Of a stretch of 64,000 nucleotides of DNA, positions 16,723-26,159 are shown piece after piece. Under the pieces are notes generated by a model that saw only the letters and a list, made by a program, of their open reading frames with translations, did not search any database and was not told where the DNA came from. The DNA comes from Devosia submarina (GTDB lineage Bacteria > Pseudomonadota > Alphaproteobacteria > Rhizobiales > Devosiaceae): positions 222,067-286,066 of the forward strand of contig NZ_PYWB01000008.1 in assembly GCF_003056345.1 (NCBI RefSeq), given 5' to 3'. The position numbers were made by a program, and so were the translations under genes. Numbering within the stretch: the stretch's first letter is position 1; the number at the start of each line of letters is the position of its first letter.

Positions 16723-18347
16723 GGCGTCGCCTCCTCTATCTCGACCACCAAGGGTGTTTCCAGCACCTGGGGGATCTGCCCGGCCGGCGCATAAAGCTGG
16801 TCAACAATGGCCTGCGTATAGCCAAGCGCCGGCCCTGCCATCAGCGTCGCCACAACAGTCAGCGCCAGCAGCAGGATCACCGGCGCAATCTCAATCACCC
16901 GCACCGGCGCCGGCCGCTCAGACATGGTGGCCCAAAAAATGTTGATCCAGGTACGCGTGAGCGCCACCAGCGCCGCAAAGCCCGAAAAGATCACCAATCC
17001 CGCCAGCCACCATGCCCCAGCGGGAACTTCGGCGACCTCGGCAAGGCCCAGCGGATTGAAGACGGCTGAGATAATCGCGAACTTTGCCACGAATCCCGCA
17101 AGCGGCGGAAGGCCCGCAATCAACAGCATGCAAATGGCAAAACTGATGCTGAGCACGGCAAGCGTTGCCGGAATGGCCACGCCGACTTCGGCCTCCTCGT
17201 CCACGTCCTCATCGTCACCATAAGCTTCCATGGTGATGGCCAAAACGTCCGCGCCTTCGATGCGGACCCGGTCCAGCAATTCGGCCAGCATGAAAAAGGC
17301 GCTGATCGCGATGGTCGAGACCACAAGGTAAAACAAGGCACCGCTGGTCGCCCCGGCATTGCCCATTCCCAGCGTCGCCAGGAGCGTTCCGGAGGAAACA
17401 ATAATCGAATAGCTTGCAAGGCGCGGCGTGGTCTGCGCGGCAAGCACGCCGACCGAGCCAAAGGCCAGCGTCGCTATGCCCCCGATCAGCAAAACATTCT
17501 GCCCAAAGCCTGCCGAAGCGCCCGCTTCGGCGCCAAACGCTAGCGTGGAAACACGCAACACGGCATAGACGCCAACCTTGGTCATGATGGCAAAGACGGC
17601 GGCCACGGGCGCAGCTGCTGCGGAATAGGAGGTCGGCAGCCAGAAGCCCAGCGGCCACATGCCCGCCTTGATCAGGAACGCCACGCCCAGAATGGCCGCC
17701 CCGCTTTCCACCAAAACCCTGTCCTGCTCGCCCAGTCCCGCGATCTTGTCGGCTAGGTCCGCCATGTTAAGCGTGCCGGCAATGCCATAGATCAGCGCGG
17801 CCCCGATCAGAAACAGAAAGGACGCGCCAAGATTGACGGCGATATAGTGCAGCGAGGCCCTCACTCGCGTCGCGCCCTGCCCATGGAGCGCCAAACCATA
17901 GGACGCTGCCAGCATCACCTCGAAAAACACGAAGAGGTTGAAGATGTCGCCCGTAAGGAACGCACCATTGATGCCCATCAGCAAGAACTGGAACAGCGAA
18001 TGGAAGCTGCTGCCCGCCATGTGCCAGCGCGCCAGCGAATAGCACAGGGTCGCAAGCCCCAGGATTGCGGTCAGCAGCACCATCATGGCCGAAAGCCGGT
18101 CCGCAACCAGCACGATACCGAAGGGCGCGGGCCAATTGCCCACCGCATAGCTCTCCAGCACCCCACTTGGCTGTGCATTGGCCTGGCTCATCAGCAACAC
18201 GGCGAGAAGCACCAGCAGCACGGCGGATCCAAGGCTGATCAGCGCGCGGGCATTGCGCAGCCGATCGTCAAACATCAGCAGCAAGGCGCCAGTTGCCATG
18301 GGCAATAGGATCGGCAGGATGACCAGATGGTCGAGGATGCTGTTCAC
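16719..18347 (-). CDS. mrpD: Monovalent cation/H+ antiporter subunit D (MrpD/PhaD)
   Basis: A 542-residue, roughly 14-helix proton-pumping subunit related to NADH dehydrogenase ND2/ND5. Conserved stretches include PFGIVLVADRLSAMMVLLTA, FEVMLAASYGLALHG with the functional glutamate, and KAGMWPLGFWLPTSYSAAAA with the functional lysine. An acidic cytoplasmic insertion (GDDEDVDEEAEVG) near residue 390 makes it longer than Bacillus MrpD, and fits my recollection of rhizobial PhaD. Its start overlaps mrpC by four bases. Confidence 0.95.
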   Translation of the reverse strand: MNSILDHLVILPILLPMATGALLLMFDDRLRNARALISLGSAVLLVLLAVLLMSQANAQPSGVLESYAVGNWPAPFGIVLVADRLSAMMVLLTAILGLATLCYSLARWHMAGSSFHSLFQFLLMGINGAFLTGDIFNLFVFFEVMLAASYGLALHGQGATRVRASLHYIAVNLGASFLFLIGAALIYGIAGTLNMADLADKIAGLGEQDRVLVESGAAILGVAFLIKAGMWPLGFWLPTSYSAAAAPVAAVFAIMTKVGVYAVLRVSTLAFGAEAGASAGFGQNVLLIGGIATLAFGSVGVLAAQTTPRLASYSIIVSSGTLLATLGMGNAGATSGALFYLVVSTIAISAFFMLAELLDRVRIEGADVLAITMEAYGDDEDVDEEAEVGVAIPATLAVLSISFAICMLLIAGLPPLAGFVAKFAIISAVFNPLGLAEVAEVPAGAWWLAGLVIFSGFAALVALTRTWINIFWATMSERPAPVRVIEIAPVILLLALTVVATLMAGPALGYTQAIVDQLYAPAGQIPQVLETPLVVEIEEATP

Positions 18348-18685
18348 CGCCGCTCCCTCCCATCCACATGGTCGGTTCCCGTAAGGCCGCGCGCTGCGAG
18401 CAGGACAACCAGAAACAGTGCCGTCATGGCAAAGCCGATCACGATAGCCGTCAGCACCAGCGCCTGTGGCACCGGGTCGGTGTAAAGCGAGGGATCAACC
18501 ACCCCATCCTTGCTCAATACCGGCGCGGCGCCAACGCGCAGCCGCCCCATGGCAAATATGAATAGGTTCACTGCATAGGACAGCAGCGACAGGCCAATAA
18601 TCACCTGGAAGGTGCGCGGCCGCAGCATGAGGTAAACCCCGCAGCTGGCCATAACGCCAATGCTGACTGCCAGAACAAGTTCCAT
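18344..18685 (-). CDS. mrpC: Monovalent cation/H+ antiporter subunit C (MrpC/PhaC)
   Basis: A 113-residue three-helix subunit related to NuoK, with GVYLMLRPRTFQVIIGLSLL, NLFIFAMG and DPVPQALVLTAIVIGFAMTA. Its ATG shares one base with the stop of mrpAB and its end overlaps mrpD. Confidence 0.95.
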   Translation of the reverse strand: MELVLAVSIGVMASCGVYLMLRPRTFQVIIGLSLLSYAVNLFIFAMGRLRVGAAPVLSKDGVVDPSLYTDPVPQALVLTAIVIGFAMTALFLVVLLAARGLTGTDHVDGRERR

Positions 18686-21630
18686 CAGCGGGCCTCCACC
18701 GGCGCATCGGGTGACACTTCGGCTTCGGGCACAGGCTGCACAGGCCGGCGCGCCGCCTTTGGCGAGCGGATGGACTGGTGCGCCAGCGCGATCAGGATCA
18801 GCACGGTGGCCCCGATCACAAGCACGAACACACCAAGGTCAAACAGCAGCGCACTAGCCATCGGTACCCGCCCGATCAGGGGCAGGTCGGCATATTGGAA
18901 GGCTGTCGTCATGAAGGGATAGCCCAGCGCCAGGGACACCACCCCCACAAGGAGCGCCAGCAGCAGGCCGCTGCCGATCCAGCGCACGGGCAGGATGCGC
19001 AATCGATCCTCCACCCAGCGCGTACCGCCAGCCATGTACTGAAGGATAAACCCGATCGACATCACGATCCCGGCCGCAAAACCGCCGCCGGGCTGGTCAT
19101 GCCCGCGCAGGAACAGGTGCAGCGCCAGGACGATAATGATGGGGAACATCCACTGCATGATCACGCCCGGCAGCAGCAGATATTCGTTGACCGTGTCGCC
19201 CAGCTTGCGCTCGGGCACCCGGTCATCAAAGGCATTCTGGATCAATTGCTGCTCGGGCTTGTTGATGGATTCCGCTGCCGGGCGGAACCGGCGCAGAATG
19301 GCAAAGACGGTCACCGCCACAATGCCCAGAACCGTGATTTCGCCCAGCGTGTCAAAGGCGCGGAAGTCCACCAGCATGACGTTGACCACGTTGGTGCCCC
19401 CGCCCAGCGCATAGGCGTTTTGGAGGAAAAACTCGGAAATCCCCGGCAACGGCTGGCGCAGCATCACCGCATAGGACAAGAGCGCCATGCCCAGCCCCGC
19501 CGCACCGGCCAGCGCCACATCGCGATAGCGCCGCAGGCGCACCTGGCGCAGCACCACTTCATCGCGCATGTCTTCCACCCGCTTGGGCAGCCAGCGCAGC
19601 CCCAGCAGGATCAAAACGGTGGTGACGATCTCCACCAGCAATTGGGTAATTGCCAGATCGGGCGCCGAGAACCACACAAAGGTCATGCAGGTGACAAGCC
19701 CCGTCCCACCCAGCAGAACCAGCGCCACCAGCCGGTGGAACTTGGCCTGCTGCGCCGCCATCACCGCGCAGATGATGCCGATCAGCCAAAGCAGCGCAAA
19801 CACCGGATCGAACCCCTCAAGGGCGAGATCAACACGCCCAAGCCGCCCGGCGAGCACCGCCCCTGCCGCAGCGCTCGCCGCCAGAAACAGCAAGAACATC
19901 TGCGGCTGCAATCGACGCGTGCCGAAAAGGCTCTCCAGTCGCCGCGCCCATTTGGTGGTGAGCGTCAGCATGATGCGCTCGAAAATGCGCTTGCCCTTGA
20001 GCCGGCGCAGCAGCGGCGGCCCCTCTATGCCCTTTTGCAGATAGGCATGCAGCAGCCAGTAAAGCAGCGCCCCACCGGCCAGTGCCACCCCGCTCATCAC
20101 GATGGCCCAATTAAAGCCATGCCACACCGAAAGGCTGTAATAGGGCGTGTCGGGTCCCGTCACCGAAATCACGGCGCTGGCGAGATAGGGCCCGATGGTG
20201 ATGCCCGGCACCATCCCCACCACAAGGCACAGCAGAACCAGGATTTCGATCGGCCGCCGCATCAGTGCCGGCGGCTCATGGGGCACCTTGTCGAGCCCCT
20301 CGGGCGGCGGTCCGAAAAACACGCCATGCACGAAGCGCAAGGAATAGGTCACGGCAAACAGACTACCGATCGTCGCGCCCAGCGGCAGGGCAATATTAAC
20401 GAAAGGATTGGCGTCGCGCTGCGCCGTTTCGGCGAAAAACATTTCCTTGGAAATAAAGCCATTCAGCAGCGGCACGCCCGCCATGGCCGCACTCGCCACC
20501 ATGGCCAGCGTCGCCGTAAACGGAATAAAGCGGAACAATCCGCTTAAGCGCCTGATATCGCGCGTGCCGGTTTCATGGTCGATGATCCCCGCAGCCATGA
20601 ACAGGGAGGCCTTGAAGGTCGCGTGGTTGGCGATATGGAAGATCGCGGCAACACAAGCCAGTGGGCTCGACATGCCCAGAAGCGCCGTGATGAGCCCCAG
20701 ATGGCTGATCGTGGAATAGGCAAGAAGCCCCTTGAGATCCGTCTGGAATATAGCGGCAAAGCCCGCAAAGATCAGCGTGGCAAGCCCGGCAAACGTGACG
20801 ATCCAGAACCATTCATCGGTCCCCGCCATCACCGGCCAAAGCCGCACAAGGAGGAACACCCCCGCCTTCACCATGGTCGCGGAATGCAGATACGCCGAAA
20901 CCGGCGTCGGCGCCGCCATGGCATGGGGCAGCCAGAAATGGAACGGGAACTGCGCCGATTTGGTGAGCGCCCCCATCAGCACCAGCAGCAGCGCTGGCAG
21001 GTAAAGCGAATGGTTGCGGATCGCATCGCCCGATTGGAGCACCACATCGAGGTCATAGCTGCCAACGATATGCCCGATGATCAGCATGCCACCAAGCAGG
21101 CACAATCCCCCGAGCCCCGTCACGGTTAGCGCCATGCGCGCGCCATCGCGCGCCTGCCCCAAATGGAACCAATAGCCGATCAGCAGGAACGAGCTGATGG
21201 ATGTCAGCTCCCAGAACAGCACCAATTGAATGATGTTGCCCGACAGGACCAGGCCCAGCATGGACCCCATGAAAAGGAGGAAAAACGCGAAAAACCGCGG
21301 CACGGGATCGGCAGGGGACATGTAGTAGCGCGCATAAAGCACCACCAGAAAGCCAACGCCGGTCACCAGGATACCGAACAGCCAGGAAAATCCATCCAGC
21401 CGCAGCACCAGGTTCAGCCCAAGCGCGGGCACCCAATTGATCTCCTCGCGCAGCACATTGCCATCGGTGATCTGCGGATAAAGCCAGATCATGGCCGCAA
21501 ACCCAAGCGCCGCCACGGCGCCCGACACCCATGCTTCCATGCTCCGTGCATTCCTCGGCATCACCGCCACCAAGAGGGCAGCCATGAAGGGCAGGAGCAG
21601 AAGCACGATCAGCAAAAAGGACGGCGTCAT
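18685..21630 (-). CDS. mrpA: Monovalent cation/H+ antiporter fused subunits A and B (MrpAB/PhaAB)
   Basis: A 981-residue fusion. The first ~780 residues are the MrpA/NuoL-like part, with PVSAYLHSATMVKAGVFLL containing the pump lysine and histidine, FWELTSISSFLLIGYW and KEMFFAE. The last ~200 residues are MrpB, with RGHDQPGGGFAAGIVMSI and LFDLGVFVLVIGATVL. The A-B fusion marks the group-2, rhizobial Pha-type operon. ATG 21630 is chosen over a GTG at 21645 because the latter has no room for a ribosome site. It is the first gene of the seven-subunit-equivalent operon. Confidence 0.95.
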   Translation of the reverse strand: MTPSFLLIVLLLLPFMAALLVAVMPRNARSMEAWVSGAVAALGFAAMIWLYPQITDGNVLREEINWVPALGLNLVLRLDGFSWLFGILVTGVGFLVVLYARYYMSPADPVPRFFAFFLLFMGSMLGLVLSGNIIQLVLFWELTSISSFLLIGYWFHLGQARDGARMALTVTGLGGLCLLGGMLIIGHIVGSYDLDVVLQSGDAIRNHSLYLPALLLVLMGALTKSAQFPFHFWLPHAMAAPTPVSAYLHSATMVKAGVFLLVRLWPVMAGTDEWFWIVTFAGLATLIFAGFAAIFQTDLKGLLAYSTISHLGLITALLGMSSPLACVAAIFHIANHATFKASLFMAAGIIDHETGTRDIRRLSGLFRFIPFTATLAMVASAAMAGVPLLNGFISKEMFFAETAQRDANPFVNIALPLGATIGSLFAVTYSLRFVHGVFFGPPPEGLDKVPHEPPALMRRPIEILVLLCLVVGMVPGITIGPYLASAVISVTGPDTPYYSLSVWHGFNWAIVMSGVALAGGALLYWLLHAYLQKGIEGPPLLRRLKGKRIFERIMLTLTTKWARRLESLFGTRRLQPQMFLLFLAASAAAGAVLAGRLGRVDLALEGFDPVFALLWLIGIICAVMAAQQAKFHRLVALVLLGGTGLVTCMTFVWFSAPDLAITQLLVEIVTTVLILLGLRWLPKRVEDMRDEVVLRQVRLRRYRDVALAGAAGLGMALLSYAVMLRQPLPGISEFFLQNAYALGGGTNVVNVMLVDFRAFDTLGEITVLGIVAVTVFAILRRFRPAAESINKPEQQLIQNAFDDRVPERKLGDTVNEYLLLPGVIMQWMFPIIIVLALHLFLRGHDQPGGGFAAGIVMSIGFILQYMAGGTRWVEDRLRILPVRWIGSGLLLALLVGVVSLALGYPFMTTAFQYADLPLIGRVPMASALLFDLGVFVLVIGATVLILIALAHQSIRSPKAARRPVQPVPEAEVSPDAPVEAR

Positions 21631-21996
21631 TATCGGGGCGGGCACCTTTTATGATGGTCTGGAAATCAGCTGGGATTTCCAATGCTTGTTACTGCAGACG
21701 TGGCGAAGCGCAACCCGAAACATTGTCGCGGAACCCATAATTTCGCGAACTGGGCGAAGGCCATATCAGCCCCGCGGCTCATGTTGGTCCACACACCGTT
21801 CCGGAGCAGCGCCATGCCACCCCTGGACGGCAACGTGACTATCCCGATTTGGTTCAGCACCACCTGCTCGCCAACAAGCATGACCATCTCTCTCGTGCCA
21901 GACCCGGTTGCTGCGAGGTAACTGCAGTTTCCAAAAGGAACCTGGAGCAACAAAAAGTGCCGTCTTGCGCAGCACCCTTCTGCCATCTAGTGAGAG

Positions 21997-22027
21997 AACA
22001 GTCACTAATGGTGACCAACTAACTGTT
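21997..22027. promoter_or_regulatory. Nested inverted repeats upstream of the azoreductase gene
   Basis: GTCAC/GTGAC (22001-22015, 5-base centre) is enclosed by AACAGT (21997-22002) and ACTGTT (22022-22027). This nested symmetry just upstream of azoR looks like an operator, perhaps of an HxlR-type redox regulator, though no regulator gene is adjacent. The rest of the 21631-22049 gap holds only short frames with no recognisable protein. Confidence 0.45.
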
Positions 22028-22049
22028 TGTTCCTTTAAGGCCCATTAAC

Positions 22050-22718
22050 ATGAAAAACATCTTCCGTCTCGACGCCAGCATTCGCCGGGAAGGCTCCGTT
22101 ACCCGTGCTGTGGCCGACACGCTGCAGGCGAGCATCGAGGGCCGGCTGGGCGAAAGCCGGGTTAAAAGGCGTGATGTGGGCCTCTTTCCCCTGCCCGCTA
22201 CTGCTTGGGCCGCGAGTGCCCTAGCCGGCTTTGTGCCGGAAGATCAGCGTTCCCTCGAGCAAAAAGAAGCTCAAAAGCTGGCAGCCGAACTCGCCGACGA
22301 ACTTGTCGACGCCCAGGCATTTATCTTTGCCATTCCCCTCTACAATTTTGGCGTCTCCCAGCACGCTAAGACCTGGGTCGACATCCTCCTGACCGATCCG
22401 CGCTTTGCGCCCGGTGCTCCCAGGCTCCTCGCCGGCCGCCCCGCTTTCCTCGTTGTGGCCCGCGGTGGCGGCTATGGCGCAGGCACGCCCCGCCATGGCT
22501 GGGACCATGCCACGGGCTGGCTGCTGCGCATCCTGCGCGATGTTATGGAACTCAACGTTGAGCTGATCGAAGCCGAGCTGACCCTTGCCGATGTCACCCC
22601 GGCCATGGCCAGCCTGCGCGAACTTGCCGCACAAAACCTGCAGGACGCCCATGGCGCTGCCGCCCGGCACGGCGAAAAACTCGCAAGCCTGCTTGCCCCC
22701 GGCATTGCGGCGGAATAG
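22050..22718 (+). CDS. azoR: FMN-dependent NADH-azoreductase (AzoR/AcpD family)
   Basis: A 222-residue flavodoxin-fold enzyme. The FMN phosphate site is DASIRREGSVTRAVAD, the isoalloxazine contact is PLYNFGVSQHAKTWVDILL and the second is VVARGGGYGAG. Family members reduce quinones and azo dyes with NADH in the cytoplasm and protect against electrophiles. A palindrome just upstream may control it. Confidence 0.92.
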   Translation: MKNIFRLDASIRREGSVTRAVADTLQASIEGRLGESRVKRRDVGLFPLPATAWAASALAGFVPEDQRSLEQKEAQKLAAELADELVDAQAFIFAIPLYNFGVSQHAKTWVDILLTDPRFAPGAPRLLAGRPAFLVVARGGGYGAGTPRHGWDHATGWLLRILRDVMELNVELIEAELTLADVTPAMASLRELAAQNLQDAHGAAARHGEKLASLLAPGIAAE

Positions 22719-22801
22719 CCAAGAAAGCAACGGCCCTGCGTTCTCGAGTGTTTCCCTCCCGAGAACGCGCTGCATTCCACGCAAACGAAACGAGGCGAGC
22801 C

Positions 22802-23824
22802 ATGAAGAAGATCGGTTTTTTGTCGTTCGGGCACTGGAATCCCTCGCCCCATTCGCAAACCCGCACCGCCGCCGATGCCCTGCTCCAGGCCATTGACCTT
22901 GCGGTCGCCGCCGAAGAGCTCGGTGCCGACGGCGCCTATTTCCGGGTGCATCACTTTGCTCGGCAATACGCTTCGCCCTTTCCGCTGCTGGCCGCTGCGG
23001 GCGCCAAGACCAAGCGCATCGAACTTGGTACCGCCGTTATCGACATGCGCTACGAAAATCCCATGTACATGGCTGAAGACGCCGGTGCCGCCGATCTGAT
23101 TGCGGGCGGGCGCCTCCAGCTTGGCATCAGCCGCGGTTCACCCGAACAGGTTATCGATGGCTGGCGCTATTTTGGCTACGCGCCCCCTGAAGGGGGCACT
23201 GACGCCGACATGGCGCGCCAGCATGCCGAAGTCTTTCTTCAGGTCCTGCGCGGCCAGGGCTTCGCCGAGCCCAATCCACGCCCCATGTTCCCTAACCCAC
23301 CCGGCCTGCTTCGCCTCGAGCCACACAGCGAAGGCTTGATCGATCGCATCTGGTGGGGCGCCGGCTCCGACGACACCGCCCGCTGGGCCGCCCGGCTCGG
23401 CATGAACCTGCAAAGCTCCACCCTCAAGAACGATGAAACCGGCGAGCCCTTTCACATCCAGCAGGCCCGTCAGATCCGTGCTTATCGCGAAGCCTGGAAA
23501 GAAGCCGGCCACACCCGCGAACCCCGCGTTTCCGTCAGCCGCAGCATCTTCGCCCTCGTCAATGACCAGGACCGCGCCTATTTCGGCACCGGCCGCAACG
23601 AGCAGGACCAAGTGGGCTTCATCGACGAAAACACCCGCGCCATTTTCGGCCGCGGCTACACCGGCGAACCCGATCAGCTGATCGATCTCCTGCGCACCGA
23701 CGAAGCGATCGCAGAAGCCGACACCCTGCTCCTCACAATCCCCAATCAGCTCGGCGTCAGCTACAACGCTCACGTCATCGAATCCATCCTCACCCACATA
23801 GCCCCGGCACTGGGCTGGCGCTAA
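22802..23824 (+). CDS. LLM-class flavin-dependent oxidoreductase
   Basis: A 340-residue luciferase-like monooxygenase fold protein. Recognisable blocks are IGFLSFGHW at the start, EELGADGAYFRVHHFA, FPLLAAAGAKTKRIELGTAV and GGRLQLGISRGSPEQVI. ATG 22802 follows GAGGCGAGCC and matches the family N-terminus, so the longer frame from 22748 is not used. Substrate unknown. It probably follows azoR in one redox-related transcript (84-base gap). Confidence 0.88.
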   Translation: MKKIGFLSFGHWNPSPHSQTRTAADALLQAIDLAVAAEELGADGAYFRVHHFARQYASPFPLLAAAGAKTKRIELGTAVIDMRYENPMYMAEDAGAADLIAGGRLQLGISRGSPEQVIDGWRYFGYAPPEGGTDADMARQHAEVFLQVLRGQGFAEPNPRPMFPNPPGLLRLEPHSEGLIDRIWWGAGSDDTARWAARLGMNLQSSTLKNDETGEPFHIQQARQIRAYREAWKEAGHTREPRVSVSRSIFALVNDQDRAYFGTGRNEQDQVGFIDENTRAIFGRGYTGEPDQLIDLLRTDEAIAEADTLLLTIPNQLGVSYNAHVIESILTHIAPALGWR

Positions 23825-23872
23825 AGGGCGATCAAACCGAAAACATCTTCCGCTCGGGCAGGGCGCACTTCC

Positions 23873-24439
23873 ATGGGCGATCCTCTTGGGTCAACTTCTT
23901 TCGCGACACGAGCTGCGAACAACGAGCGCCCCATGGCCGTAGAGATCAAGCCCATCGCAATGCAATATTTCGACGGTTTCTACCGGGCGCTCGACATTGT
24001 AGCCCGCGAACGGCGTTTTCTTTCATCCGACCAAGCTCCACCCTATGAAAGCGCCGCAAACTTCGTGGCCGGCAACATCAAGACTGGCAATCTCCAGTTC
24101 GTCGCCCTGGATGGATCCAGCGTAGTCGGCTGGTGCGATATCTGCCGGCAGGGCAACACCTTTTTTCGCCATTGCGGCACGCTCGGCATGGGCATCCTCC
24201 CTGAGTACCGCGGGCAAGGCATCGGCGGCAGATTGCTGGCGACCACCCTCCAGGCTGCCCGAACCAGCCGCTTTCACCGCGTTCAACTCGAAGTTTTCGC
24301 CACCAATAGGGAAGCGATGGCGCTTTACCGCAAGCATGGTTTCATTCTTGAGGGCACCCGAAAGATGGCAGCGCTGATCGACGGACAGGGCATTGACATC
24401 CACCTCATGGCCATCACCGACCAAGCCGAAGGGGGCTAA
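23873..24439 (+). CDS. GNAT-family N-acetyltransferase
   Basis: A 188-residue acetyltransferase. The acetyl-CoA loop is GILPEYRGQGIGGRLL (a standard Q/RxxGxG/A), and the closing motif is NREAMALYRKHGFILEGTRK. The domain starts at IKPIAMQYF, so a start at the internal ATG 23933 is also possible; neither has a clear ribosome site. Substrate unknown. Its end overlaps the convergent gene's stop by four bases. Confidence 0.85.
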   Translation: MGDPLGSTSFATRAANNERPMAVEIKPIAMQYFDGFYRALDIVARERRFLSSDQAPPYESAANFVAGNIKTGNLQFVALDGSSVVGWCDICRQGNTFFRHCGTLGMGILPEYRGQGIGGRLLATTLQAARTSRFHRVQLEVFATNREAMALYRKHGFILEGTRKMAALIDGQGIDIHLMAITDQAEGG

Positions 24440-25302
24440 GGCTCGCCTGCTTTCCTCCTTGCCCCTTCCTCTCGCCCCTTTGCCGCCTTGCGTGCAATAC
24501 GCAGCTCATCAATGCTAGGCTGCCACCAAAGCGCGTTTTCAGCGGGCGCGGCTTTCGCCGGCCAGGTGCGGATCAGCTCCTCCAGGCTCGCCGGCCGCCA
24601 ATAGCCCCACACATAATCATGGCCTTGCGGAAATTCGGGATAAACGCCCTCGAGCATTTCCGGCGCCACCAATTCCCCATTGCACCGATCAAACACCACA
24701 ATCCCATGGTGTCGGCTCATGACCGGTCGCTCAAGCGGCGGCAGATCATCGCCATGGAGCGGATGCCGACGTCGCCGCCGTTCAGCCGATCGCAGACGCG
24801 TGGCAGGATCCGCACTTTCCCGCCTCTCCGCCGCCCGCGCCTTTCTTTGCTCCGGCTCGTTGCGCCGCGCAGCTTCTTCGATGCCCGCCCAGCGCTTGCG
24901 CAATTCTTCGTAGGATCGAAACGGCACGATCCACGCTTTGCGGCTCGGCTCCCAGGCCGCAAAGGGGATTTCGCGCAAGAGCGCAACAATCGTGCGGGAA
25001 TAGGGTGTCACAACCTCCAGCCCTTCTGGGCGCACTCGCAGATAGGGCGATTGGATGGGATCGAACTGGAAGGCGTCCTTCCCCCGCGCATCCGCATGAA
25101 CGGAAATGGCTGCATTCTCCCGCTCCAGCCAGCGCTCAAACCGTCTGCTCGCCATTTTGCCTGGAATGAACCAGGCCTTGCGCTCGTCGCTCCACCGCGC
25201 CCGCGGAAACTGCTCGCGAAAATGCTGCACGCTCATGCGGTCATAAGGAAAGCTCGCGGTCGTACCCACTGCTTCCTTTGCGTCTTTCCCGCTTTCACCC
25301 AT
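24436..25302 (-). CDS. Hypothetical protein with two HARP-like repeats
   Basis: A 288-residue basic protein. Residues ~18-60 (FPYDRMSVQHFREQFPRARW, then KAWFIPG) and ~100-140 (PYSRTIVALLREIPFAAWEP, then KAWIVPF) are two versions of one motif that resembles the HARP domain of HepA/SMARCAL1-type proteins, which binds forked DNA. A highly charged Arg/Glu linker follows, then a C-terminal region rich in Trp and Tyr (DYVWGYWRPASLEEL). No catalytic motif is seen. The HARP comparison is by eye. Confidence 0.7.
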   Translation of the reverse strand: MGESGKDAKEAVGTTASFPYDRMSVQHFREQFPRARWSDERKAWFIPGKMASRRFERWLERENAAISVHADARGKDAFQFDPIQSPYLRVRPEGLEVVTPYSRTIVALLREIPFAAWEPSRKAWIVPFRSYEELRKRWAGIEEAARRNEPEQRKARAAERRESADPATRLRSAERRRRRHPLHGDDLPPLERPVMSRHHGIVVFDRCNGELVAPEMLEGVYPEFPQGHDYVWGYWRPASLEELIRTWPAKAAPAENALWWQPSIDELRIARKAAKGREEGARRKAGEP

Positions 25303-25403
25303 GCTTTAGCCCTCAAGCAGAGTACGGGGAACGCAAGCCCTTCCATCGGGGTTCAAAAGGACGCGAAGGCCAGACATGTGTGGCAAGTGGAGCATGACAC
25401 CCG

Positions 25404-25592
25404 GTGCAAGACAACGACCTGACCGCCGATGAACTCAAGACGCTTCAGCTGTTCGATGCGCCCGACCAGCCGCTCGACATCGACCCCCAGCATTTTGCCA
25501 AGCTCTTGTCCCTTGCCTTGCTGGAGCAAAGGGAAGGCGGCTCGCACCTGACCGAGGCTGGCCGCGAGCGGCTTCGAAACACACGCAACTAG
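25404..25592 (+). CDS. Small hypothetical protein
   Basis: A 62-residue acidic frame starting at GTG 25404. It is mostly helical, with the end REGGSHLTEAGRERLRNTRN resembling the wing of a small winged-helix protein; a similar EGGHLTQAGR phrase occurs in the 4014-4289 protein. No clear ribosome site. Codon use is like neighbouring genes, which supports it being real. Confidence 0.5.
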   Translation: MQDNDLTADELKTLQLFDAPDQPLDIDPQHFAKLLSLALLEQREGGSHLTEAGRERLRNTRN

Positions 25593-25705
25593 CGCGCTCA
25601 CGAAAGCGGCTCTTGCAACGATGTGATCAGCTCTTGATCACAATAGTGGAACCAACACGTCTCCACATGTCTTGCCACGACGTCAAACAACAGGATGTTG
25701 CGGCC

Positions 25706-25999
25706 ATGCCTGAGTTCATTCAGTGTAGACCAGATCAAATTCCCTCCCAGGCCGTTGTCGTGCATGCATGGCACGCCATGGGCCGCGTCGTGGCAGATGT
25801 TGCATGCAGCAATTGCCCACGCGCCGAAGACTATGTGATCGCCGATTTTCCCCGCCCCGTTCCCCTGGCTATCGCGCGCGCCGTGGAGGTCTGCCAAATC
25901 TGCGGCCTTGAGACTATCGCTGTCGTGGTGGAAGAAGGCCTCGAATGGCGCCGGGACTGGGCCCCTCTCAAGCGGCAGGCCGAAGCCCTTTCGGCCTGA
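25706..25999 (+). CDS. Small hypothetical protein with two CxxC motifs
   Basis: About 97 residues. CSNC and CQIC, 33 residues apart, could bind one metal ion as a zinc ribbon. The sequence between (AEDYVIADFPRPVPLAIARA) looks globular. ATG 25706 with AGGA ten bases upstream is the chosen start; a TTG 93 bases earlier keeps the frame open. Not recognised. The 160 bases to the next gene hold nothing evident. Confidence 0.5.
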   Translation: MPEFIQCRPDQIPSQAVVVHAWHAMGRVVADVACSNCPRAEDYVIADFPRPVPLAIARAVEVCQICGLETIAVVVEEGLEWRRDWAPLKRQAEALSA

Positions 26000-26159
26000 A
26001 TTCACCCGTTGATCGCCATGCCTCCCTGAGCCGAGCGCAGGCATCGGAATGCCCTGCTCGCCAGCTCAGGCGGAAGGCGATCGTCACAGGCATGGCCAAG
26101 GCACGACCGTGCTTTTCGACAAACTCCATCGACAGCAATCTCGAAATTTCGGCTAGAAA

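Noticed and set aside
18778..20547. 589-residue + strand frame
   Set aside because: Antisense to mrpAB, His/Gln/Arg-rich with no domain; typical GC-rich shadow of a membrane-protein gene.
21666..21986. Frame in the gap before azoR
   Set aside because: No family, no ribosome site, and overlapping frames on both strands; probably non-coding.
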